Below, piece after piece: positions 54,377-61,902 of a stretch of 64,000 bases of DNA. The notes below the pieces were generated by a model that had not been told where the DNA came from, searched no databases, and worked only from the letters and a program-made list of their open reading frames with translations. The translations under genes were made by a program, and so were the position numbers. Origin of the DNA: Streptomyces sp. NBS 14/10 (GTDB lineage Bacteria; Actinomycetota; Actinomycetes; Streptomycetales; Streptomycetaceae); contig NZ_NCSM01000020.1 in NCBI RefSeq assembly GCF_002224125.1, positions 1-64,000 on the forward strand. The letters run 5' to 3'. The first letter of the stretch is position 1. Each line of letters opens with the position of its first letter.

Positions 54377-55252
54377 ATGCACGCCACCACCTCTGCCAGC
54401 GACCGAGCCTGGGACGGCAGCTACAAACACCGCCACCCCCCACGCTTCCTGCGCGTAGCCCCGGACAGCCCCACCCGCCTCCTGCGCACCGCCCAGCAAG
54501 GCCAGTGCTCCTCCTGCGGCAACCACATCGAGTGGTACAACCGCACAACCGGCCACAACCCCATCCCACTCCACCCCCACGAACTGCCAGCCGCCGCCGT
54601 ACCTGCCTCCCAGCGGTGGCACATCGACTCCGGCATCGCTCACCCATCCGGCGACGGCTCGCCCTGGTGCCGCGTACGCCACCGCGCCCTGTGCCCCGCC
54701 ACCCCCGCCGAAGCCCACAGCAGCACCATGGACGCCCTGCGGCGCCACCTGGCCCTCACCTCACGACGCCTCCAAGACACCGGCCACTTCACACCACCTC
54801 CACCCCCTCACCCCGATCCACCAACCCCCGACACAGCACCGCAGACGCGGCCGGTCGTGCAATTCCTGTGCCTGCGCTACCTCGCCCCCGGCCCACTCGA
54901 ACACATCCCCTGCGTCGCCCAGACCCGCGCCCGCCGCCGCTGCCCCCACCCCGTCCTCGACCCCGACGCCCTCCCCGGCACCTGGATCCTCACCCCCCTC
55001 CACCCGGCCCACGACCCAGGCCAGCTCCCACTGACCGAACTATGGCTGGCGCTCTACGACCTGAACCACCTGCCCTATAGCGAACAACTCCGGTGGCGCG
55101 CTCAACGCTGCACCGCGCACGCCACCGCCCCAGAGGCCGCAGACATCGCCCGCACCGCCTGGGAACCCCTCAACCCCCGCACGCACCACCAGCACATCCA
55201 GCACCACCTGCCCGACACCGCCCCACCCTCAGGGCCGCGGGGACGCAGGTGA
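54377..55252 (+). CDS. DUF6083-type zinc-binding protein
   Basis: The protein has about 291 residues. The N-terminal ~110 residues match DUF6083: QCSSCGNHIEWYNRTTG, IPLHPHELPAAAVP, RWHIDSGIAHP and CRVRHRALCP, with Cys pairs fit for zinc. The C-terminal part after a Pro-rich linker has ALYDLNHLPYSEQLRWRAQR and is unassigned. The ATG at 54377 has AGGT eight bases upstream. Its stop overlaps the GTG of the SLOG gene (GTGA). Function unknown. Confidence 0.65.
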   Translation: MHATTSASDRAWDGSYKHRHPPRFLRVAPDSPTRLLRTAQQGQCSSCGNHIEWYNRTTGHNPIPLHPHELPAAAVPASQRWHIDSGIAHPSGDGSPWCRVRHRALCPATPAEAHSSTMDALRRHLALTSRRLQDTGHFTPPPPPHPDPPTPDTAPQTRPVVQFLCLRYLAPGPLEHIPCVAQTRARRRCPHPVLDPDALPGTWILTPLHPAHDPGQLPLTELWLALYDLNHLPYSEQLRWRAQRCTAHATAPEAADIARTAWEPLNPRTHHQHIQHHLPDTAPPSGPRGRR

Positions 55253-55773
55253 CGGACTCCGCCTCCCGCGTGCTGATCTGCGGAAGCCGCCGCTGGCCCT
55301 GGCCCGACACCGTCACCACCATCCTGGACCGCGCCGCCACTCGGCACAGCAGCGACCTCGTCATCATCGAAGGAGCCGGCACCGGCGCCGCAAGCGCCGC
55401 CCACCGCTGGTGCACCGACCACGATCTGCCCGCTTGGCGCCACCGCTGCTACCCCCTCGCCCCCACCCCCGGACGCCGCGCACGCACCCGCTGCTGGACC
55501 GAAGCCGAACGCAACCAGCGGATACTCCACGACGAAGGTCCCCGCCTGATCATCGCCTTCCACGAGAACTTCCACCCCCACCACACCGGCAGTACCACCG
55601 ATATGTGCCGCCGCGCACTCGCCCACCAGATCCCCGTCTGGCTCGTGCCCACCGCCGACCCCGACAAAGGCATGTGGCTCAACCCCAGCCACTACACCAC
55701 CCCACAGACCGGCCACCCCGCACCGTGCCAAGACCGGACCGACCCCCAGCCCGATACCGCCGCCCCACCCTAG
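55249..55773 (+). CDS. DUF2493/SLOG-domain protein
   Basis: The protein has 174 residues. It begins RVLICGSRRWPWPDTVTTIL, the nucleotide-binding strand-loop of YspA/DUF2493 SLOG proteins, continues with LVIIEGAGTGAASAAHRW and later RNQRILHDEGPRLIIAFHEN and VWLVPTADPDKG. SLOG domains bind or cleave nucleotides and often act as sensors in conflict systems; DUF2493 is also a common phage and mobile-element protein. It is translationally coupled to the DUF6083 gene. Confidence 0.7.
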   Translation: MTDSASRVLICGSRRWPWPDTVTTILDRAATRHSSDLVIIEGAGTGAASAAHRWCTDHDLPAWRHRCYPLAPTPGRRARTRCWTEAERNQRILHDEGPRLIIAFHENFHPHHTGSTTDMCRRALAHQIPVWLVPTADPDKGMWLNPSHYTTPQTGHPAPCQDRTDPQPDTAAPP

Positions 55774-55914
55774 ACACCGGCCACCAGCACAGCAGAGACA
55801 CCGACATAGCCCGCACCCACCACATCACCGGCACCCCCTGACCTACCCAGGCCGTCCCGGCCCAGGCAAAGACCGCACAACAACCGGATACGCCCCGCAC
55901 GAGAAAACACCCTT

Positions 55915-58230
55915 ATGACCGTGCCGCCCGCCCCGTCACCCGGCGACCGCATCGACGGAGTCGTCGACCACCTCGTCCACGTCACCTACGACCACCACAC
56001 CATCCTGCGCCTGGCCATCGCCGATGACGCACCGACCTCCCGCACGGTCACCGCGGTCGGCAAGGCACTGTTCGGTACACAGCCGGGGGAGAACCTGCGC
56101 CTGACCGGCACATGGATCAACCACCCCCGCTACGGCCGACAGTTCAAGACCGAGACCTGCGAGCGGACCTGGCCGGCCACCGCCCGCGCGATCCGCCTCT
56201 ACCTCGCCTCCGGAATGATCCACGGCATCGGCAAGACCCTGGCCACCGCCATCACCAACCAGTTCGGCGAGCAGACCCTCCACGTCATCGACACCAACCC
56301 CAAGCGCCTCCTGCAGGTCCACGGCATCGGCCCCACCCGCCTGGAACGCATCGCCCAGGCCTGGCGCACCCAGAAGACCATCGCCGAGATCATGGTCTTC
56401 CTCCAAGGCCTCAACATCCCCGCCCACCTGGCCGTGAAGATCTACCAGACCTACAGCAAGGCCGACCAGGACCCCATGGAGGTCGTACGCCACAACCCCT
56501 ACCGGCTATGCCGCGACATCCACGGCATCGGCTTCGAGACCGCCGACCGCATCGCCCTCGCCACCGGCATCCCCAAACACAGCGACCAACGCCTCCAAGC
56601 CGCCCTCCTCCACACCCTCACCCAAGCCCGCAGCCACGGCGACTGCCACCTACCCGAACGCGTCCTCCTCGCCCGCACCCGCCACCTCCTGACCGACGAC
56701 GACCCCACCACCACAGAAATCCTCGAAGACCCCATCCTGCGCCAATCCCTGGAAGTCCTGCGCGCCCGCGGCGAGACGGTCATCGAAGACCTCCCCGCAC
56801 CCGTCCTCGAGGACGGCAGTGTCTTCCACGCGGTCACCGTCGTCAGCCTCGCCTGGATGCACCGCGCCGAGGCAGGACTGGCCGAAGACATCCTGCGCCT
56901 GCACCACGCCCCGCCCACCCTGGCCGACCACGCCGACTGGACCACCCTCCTCACCCACACCGCCCCCAACAACCTGACCAGCGAACAACAACAAGCCATC
57001 CTGACCGCCCTCACCCAGCCACTATCCGTCATCACCGGAGGCCCCGGCTGCGGCAAGACCCACCTGCTCCGCACCCTCGTCACCCTCACCGGCCAGACGG
57101 GCGTCTCCGTCGCGCTGGCGGCCCCGACTGGGAAAGCCGCCAAGCGCATGGAAGAGGCCACGGGACACGCGGCCATGACCGTGCACCGCCTGACCAGACC
57201 CCCACTCGACACGCTGGCCCAGGCTGATCACAGCAGTCTGCTGGAGGACACCGACCTGGTCGTCATCGATGAAGCCTCCATACTGGATGTCCAACTCGCA
57301 GCCCAGCTCACCTCGGCCGTGCGCACCGGCTGCCACCTCCTCCTGGTCGGCGACACCAACCAGCTGCCCAGCGTCGGCCCCGGCCGCGTGCTGCGCGACC
57401 TCCTCGCCGTTCCCGACATCCCCCGCACCCGGCTCACCCACGTCTTCCGCCAGGACAACGACAGCGCAGCCATCATCGACAACGCCCACCGCATCCTGCG
57501 CGGCCAGCCACCCCAGCCCGCCCCCGGCGTCTTCGGCTGCCGCCCCCTCGAAGACCCCGAGGCCATCGTCGAACACGTCGTGGACCTCGTCGCCACCCTC
57601 ATTCCGCAGCACTTCGACGCCGCGCCCGAGGACATCCAGGTTCTGTGCCCTGCCCGGCGCCACGCAGCAGGCGTCCTCGCCCTCAACGCCCGTCTCCAGG
57701 CCAGGCTGAACCCGCCGTCACCGGACAGGCCACAGCATCATCATGAGGGAGTCGTCTTCCGCGTCGGAGACCGCGTCCTGCAGATCCGCAACCAGCCCCA
57801 CCGCGGCCGCACCGGCGTCTTCAACGGATCCACCGGCACCATCACCGCCATCGACACCGAAACCCGAGAACTCGCCGTCACCCTGAGCGACGGCGAAACC
57901 GTGCCCTACGCCTTCAGCGACCTCGATGAACTTCTCCATGCCTATGCGCTGACGGTTCACCGGTCTCAGGGCAGTGAATACCCCTACGTCGTCATCCCTG
58001 TCACGACTTCGGCCGGGCCGCTTCTCCAGCGCAATCTGCTCTACACGGCCGTCACGCGCGCACGCCGCGGCGCCGTGCTCCTCGGCCAGCCCACCGCCGT
58101 ATACAGGGCTATGGCCAACACGCATGGTCGGCGCCGCTTCACTGCACTCGAACACCGCATCCTCCGGCGAGTCGCAGTCATGCCTCGTTCGCTTGGTCTC
58201 GATCGTGCTGGACAACTCAGCTGGAGTTGA
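55915..58230 (+). CDS. RecD2-like superfamily 1B DNA helicase
   Basis: The protein has 771 residues. The N-terminal half has three helix-hairpin-helix turns (IHGIGKTLA, VHGIGPTRLERI, DIHGIGFETADRI), typical of RecD2. The helicase core has Walker A GGPGCGKTH, APTGKAAKRM, motif II VVIDEASILD, VGDTNQLPSVGPG, an SH3-like insert (RVGDRVLQIRNQPHRG) and motifs V/VI (LTVHRSQGSEYPYVV, YTAVTRARRG). RecD2 unwinds 5'-3' in repair, without RecBC. The protein lies 141 bp after the SLOG gene, probably in the same transcript. Only a weak ribosome site was seen. Confidence 0.87.
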   Translation: MTVPPAPSPGDRIDGVVDHLVHVTYDHHTILRLAIADDAPTSRTVTAVGKALFGTQPGENLRLTGTWINHPRYGRQFKTETCERTWPATARAIRLYLASGMIHGIGKTLATAITNQFGEQTLHVIDTNPKRLLQVHGIGPTRLERIAQAWRTQKTIAEIMVFLQGLNIPAHLAVKIYQTYSKADQDPMEVVRHNPYRLCRDIHGIGFETADRIALATGIPKHSDQRLQAALLHTLTQARSHGDCHLPERVLLARTRHLLTDDDPTTTEILEDPILRQSLEVLRARGETVIEDLPAPVLEDGSVFHAVTVVSLAWMHRAEAGLAEDILRLHHAPPTLADHADWTTLLTHTAPNNLTSEQQQAILTALTQPLSVITGGPGCGKTHLLRTLVTLTGQTGVSVALAAPTGKAAKRMEEATGHAAMTVHRLTRPPLDTLAQADHSSLLEDTDLVVIDEASILDVQLAAQLTSAVRTGCHLLLVGDTNQLPSVGPGRVLRDLLAVPDIPRTRLTHVFRQDNDSAAIIDNAHRILRGQPPQPAPGVFGCRPLEDPEAIVEHVVDLVATLIPQHFDAAPEDIQVLCPARRHAAGVLALNARLQARLNPPSPDRPQHHHEGVVFRVGDRVLQIRNQPHRGRTGVFNGSTGTITAIDTETRELAVTLSDGETVPYAFSDLDELLHAYALTVHRSQGSEYPYVVIPVTTSAGPLLQRNLLYTAVTRARRGAVLLGQPTAVYRAMANTHGRRRFTALEHRILRRVAVMPRSLGLDRAGQLSWS

Positions 58231-58614
58231 AGTGCTTCCCACAAGCCAGCTGTGGGCAGGCGGTCCCATCACCCGGTGCCTGCGGATAGTCACTCTTCTT
58301 CTGTTCATAGCTGATGCCAGGACGGATTAAGAAGCCATCGGCGTCGGAGTTGGCCAGGTCGAAGGCAGCGTCGTCCACGGCGACCAGCACCCACTGGCGT
58401 ACCAGGCCCCGTAGAGGTCTCGATCGGCTGCGGCGGCCGGTAATCCTAGGTCTCCTTCAGTGTCCCATCCATGACCGCTCAGTGTACGGAGTCGCAGGCC
58501 CTTCTCGTTCCCCTCTCCGGCGAACAAGCACTGAGCCGCCCTAGCACGGGTGCAAACTCGATTCCAGCGCCGGGAAACGAAGCAATCTCGCTACTTTGGG
58601 CCCTGGCATCGGAC
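58231..58614. other. Gap with a possible minus-strand remnant
   Basis: A minus frame without a start reads LRGLVRQWVLVAVDDAAFDL and then SDADGFLIRPGIS, which looks like former protein; a neighbouring frame gives GLRLRTLSGHGWDTEGDLGL. A frameshift could join them. No family is recognised. Confidence 0.3.
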
Positions 58615-60474
58615 TTACCAGGGGGCCGCTGTATCGCCAGATGGCTCCAGCCCGAAGAGCACAATCAAGCGGGCCTCATCACGTCGGCCAGAGTGTTCAA
58701 GATACTTGGCCAACTCATAGCGCGCGGATGTGTCACCCAGCAGCGCAGCTGCGCGCGCAGCACTCTCGATGTCCGCCGATTGCGGATTCATTCTGGCCAG
58801 CTGGTAGCTCGCAGCCGGCTCGCCTGCCTCGGATGCCCTGCTCAAGCACTGCTCAGCCTCCACGATACGACCGGCCCGCCGATATTCGGTGGCCAGTGCC
58901 ATTATCGCATCGGCGTCATTGGCCTCAGCGGCGTGGTGGAGGAGCTGTTGGGCGTGGGTTGTTTGTCCGTGGTGTTCGAGTCTGCGGGCTAGTTCGAGTG
59001 TGGCGTCGGTGTTGCCGGCGTTGCTGGCTTGTTGGAGGAGTTTGAGTGCTTGTTCGGGCTGGCCGGTGCGTTCGAGCAAGCCGATGAGTTGGTAGGTGGC
59101 GCAGCTGTTGCCACCCTCATCGACGAGGTGGGCTAGTGTCTCCGCCTCGCTGTGTCGCCCTGAACGTTCAAGGAGCCCCACAAGTTCATCCAGCGCGTAC
59201 AAGTCACCTAGAGCCGTTGCACGACGCAGTGCGACTTCGGCTTCTTCGGTACGGTGCACTCGCTCCAGACGGCGGGCGAGTTGGCACATCGCAAACGTAT
59301 CGTCTTGCTCGGCTGCGAGCTCATACAACCGAACGGCGCAGCGGAATAGGCTCCGCTTCTCCGCTGAAACCCCCGCTCTGACCAGGTCGGTAGGGCTGGC
59401 TGTATGCTCAAGAAGTGCTTCCCACATCTCGGTAGGAACTGGTGCTGGCACGCGTGAGTGGCGGGCATGATCGCATAGATGACGAGCAATGATGAATTTA
59501 TCTGATTGGTGCTCTTCCTCCCTGGAGACCAAGGTGAGTGGGCTCATTGCTCCCTTAACGGAAGCGGTTGCCTGTTGGAGAGCTGTTCCGAACCAGTGGT
59601 GCGCAGAAAACGTTCCACCGCGGGAACGTAAGTACCCAACAGCAGCACGTTCGAGTAAAGGGAGAGGTAAGGGGTTCACATGGCCAAGCAGTGTCGCTTC
59701 CACCCCTGCGGTGATGATTGCCTGAGCTCCCGGATTAGCGAAACGCTCGGCGTACTCGATGACCTGGAAGGCGCCGGAGACGAGCTGAAGGACCCTGCTG
59801 TGATCTCCTACGGTGTCGTCGACGTCATCCCAGATAAGGCTAGGGAGGGTACCTTGAGCCATGCTCAGCTCCTTAGCGGTTAATCCTCCGGGGACTTGAA
59901 CCGGTTCGGCCTGTCGCAATAGAACCCGGACATCGTCGTGAATGTCCTGCTGTTTATGCCCCGGTGTGCTGACTAGAGAATTCCACCGCGTTAGCCGCAT
60001 TTCGCCGATCACCGTGGTTCTCTTGGAGGTTTCTAGAAGGTGGCTCAGCATTTTTGCCAGGACTTTTCCGTGCTCGCTGACCAGAACTTCATCGAGTGGT
60101 CCGAGCCACAGGATGACATCGGTATCGACGTCCGCGCTGTCCAGCCATTCGATTAACTTCTCGATGCTGGGTTGATGCACCAGAAGACGCGCCGGGAACC
60201 GGCTACGGATGCACTCGTATGCCGAACGAGACTTTCCAGTCGAACCCTCGCCAAGCATTATTGTGAAGGCGCCGTCGGGATGGCAGCGGTCCAATGCGGC
60301 ATATAAGGATTCATCATGTTCGCGTTCAATGTAATCAGTCATTGATTCGCGCCCGACCGGCTGATGAACGCCCAGCGATAAGGGATCCCATTTCTCGACT
60401 GACTTTATGTAAATGTGCTGTTCTTGATGCGCACAACTTGCGCTTCCGAACGAAGTTTGCTGCCGGTTTTTCAT
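58615..60474 (-). CDS. P-loop NTPase with TPR/Sel1-like repeats
   Basis: The protein has 619 residues. A P-loop sits near residue ~75 (MLGEGSTGKSRSAYE), with an acidic strand ILWLGPLDEVLV and TTVIGEMRLT after it. From ~370 on there are about nine helical repeats of ~30-36 residues (LARRLERVHRTEEAEVALRRA, LLERTGQPEQALKLLQQASN), TPR/Sel1-like. The ATG at 60474 has GGAGG eight bases upstream. The layout (NTPase plus helical repeats) resembles STAND sensors, but no effector domain is visible, so the role is unknown. The DNA is less GC-rich than the window average. Confidence 0.7.
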   Translation of the reverse strand: MKNRQQTSFGSASCAHQEQHIYIKSVEKWDPLSLGVHQPVGRESMTDYIEREHDESLYAALDRCHPDGAFTIMLGEGSTGKSRSAYECIRSRFPARLLVHQPSIEKLIEWLDSADVDTDVILWLGPLDEVLVSEHGKVLAKMLSHLLETSKRTTVIGEMRLTRWNSLVSTPGHKQQDIHDDVRVLLRQAEPVQVPGGLTAKELSMAQGTLPSLIWDDVDDTVGDHSRVLQLVSGAFQVIEYAERFANPGAQAIITAGVEATLLGHVNPLPLPLLERAAVGYLRSRGGTFSAHHWFGTALQQATASVKGAMSPLTLVSREEEHQSDKFIIARHLCDHARHSRVPAPVPTEMWEALLEHTASPTDLVRAGVSAEKRSLFRCAVRLYELAAEQDDTFAMCQLARRLERVHRTEEAEVALRRATALGDLYALDELVGLLERSGRHSEAETLAHLVDEGGNSCATYQLIGLLERTGQPEQALKLLQQASNAGNTDATLELARRLEHHGQTTHAQQLLHHAAEANDADAIMALATEYRRAGRIVEAEQCLSRASEAGEPAASYQLARMNPQSADIESAARAAALLGDTSARYELAKYLEHSGRRDEARLIVLFGLEPSGDTAAPW

Positions 60475-60886
60475 GTCATGAACCTCCGCTAGTCGTGGTG
60501 CGGTCGAGGGCAGCTGGGTGCTGCGCTGGTCGCCTCAAGTATGCTGCCGCCTAAATTGCGGGCGTCACAGTTGACGCAGATCTTCCAGGCCGAAGACGAG
60601 TGGGCCTTGGCGGCTCGGAGAACGTGCGTGCCGTGGTGGCGAGACAGATTTCGACGGTGAGATAACTTCAACTCTGCAGAATGGAATGCCACTTGGCATG
60701 GTAGCAAGATATGGGCTCAGCTGACGGTGTTTCGGACGGTGGGTCTATCATCCGGTTCGCGCGACTTACTAGAGAGCTGCACCCTATGCTGCGAATCGCC
60801 TTGGCAGTCAGAGCAACTCCGCTGGCAACGGTGTGTCCTGCGTGTGTTGGAAGGGGGCGTCTGGCTGCCCAGGCTCTTTACTGACC
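60475..60886. other. Gap with no supportable gene
   Basis: About 410 bp between two minus-strand genes. Short frames on both strands lack ribosome sites and family signatures. The promoter of the P-loop/TPR gene should lie in its first part. Confidence 0.45.
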
Positions 60887-61696
60887 TCATACTTCCGTAT
60901 CCGCCACTCGCACAGTCGTTTGCTCCATAAATTCTCCCAGTAACTGCGTGTCTACCCCGTCGTCCACCACAAGGTAGTCGAAATCCTCTACGGAGCACAG
61001 TCGGTGCAGTGCGGTGCGTTTAATCTTGGTCCCGTCCATCAACAGCACCTTGCGCCTTCCTGCAGTGAGCATTGCCTGCTTCACCAGTACGACCTCCTGT
61101 TCCTGGTGATAGGTGGTGTTGGAGTCCATCGCCATGGTGCTGACGAACACCATGTCCGCCGCTAAGGACTCGATCGCCTCCACGCATAGCACGCCGAAAA
61201 ACGCCTCGTGGGTGTGCGAGTAGTCCCCTCCCAGACCGACAAGCCGAGTCTGCGGGACTCCGGCGAAGATGTCGACGATGCGCCGGGCATTGGTCACTAC
61301 TGTCAGGGGAGCAACTGTCACCAGTAACTTTGCCAGAGCCAGCGCTGTGGTCGAGTCGTCCAGCATCACTGACATGCCGGGCTCGACCAGCTTTGCGGCA
61401 GTCGCCGCCACAGCTTCCTTCTGGGTGCGGTTCTCGCTCATTCGGTACTCGAGGTTGACTTGGAACACCGAGGGTGGCAGTGCAGAGACCCCACCCCGGA
61501 ACTTTCGCACTACGCCGAGTTTGGCCAGCTCACCCAGATCGCGGTGGACGGTCATTGTACTGACCCCTGTCAGCTCAGCTAACTCGGCTACGGTCGCGGT
61601 GCCTTGGTCGAGCACGTACTTGGAGATGATTTGCTTGCGTTCGTTGTGAGAACGGGCCGAGCTGCCCGCTGGGCTGAACTTGATCATATCCTCCAT
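60887..61696 (-). CDS. DeoR/GlpR-family transcriptional regulator
   Basis: The protein has 269 residues. The N-terminal HTH reads RKQIISKYVLDQGTATVAEL and VSTMTVHRDLGELAKLGVVR; the C-terminal DeoR sensor has GMSVMLDDSTTALALAKLL, VVTNARRIVDIF and VLLMDGTKIKR. The sensor binds sugar phosphates in this family. The start is ATG 61696 or 61687. It lies 206 bp downstream of the ABC exporter gene on the same strand and may regulate it or a sugar locus outside the window. Confidence 0.85.
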   Translation of the reverse strand: MEDMIKFSPAGSSARSHNERKQIISKYVLDQGTATVAELAELTGVSTMTVHRDLGELAKLGVVRKFRGGVSALPPSVFQVNLEYRMSENRTQKEAVAATAAKLVEPGMSVMLDDSTTALALAKLLVTVAPLTVVTNARRIVDIFAGVPQTRLVGLGGDYSHTHEAFFGVLCVEAIESLAADMVFVSTMAMDSNTTYHQEQEVVLVKQAMLTAGRRKVLLMDGTKIKRTALHRLCSVEDFDYLVVDDGVDTQLLGEFMEQTTVRVADTEV

Positions 61697-61902
61697 TCTT
61701 CCGTAGTTGACGTGTGGAGGGCGTAATCGGTCGGCGGCAGTCCTAAAACCTCCTAAAGAATGACCGATTGGGCCTGCGCCGCTTCCCTCGGCCGGCCATG
61801 CTCGCTCTGACTATCGAATGTAGCCAAATTGCATGTGGTGCGTATTCCGGAGGCGACAGTCACGCTCTCCGTTGATGAATCCCTGTACATGACATCGTTC
61901 AT

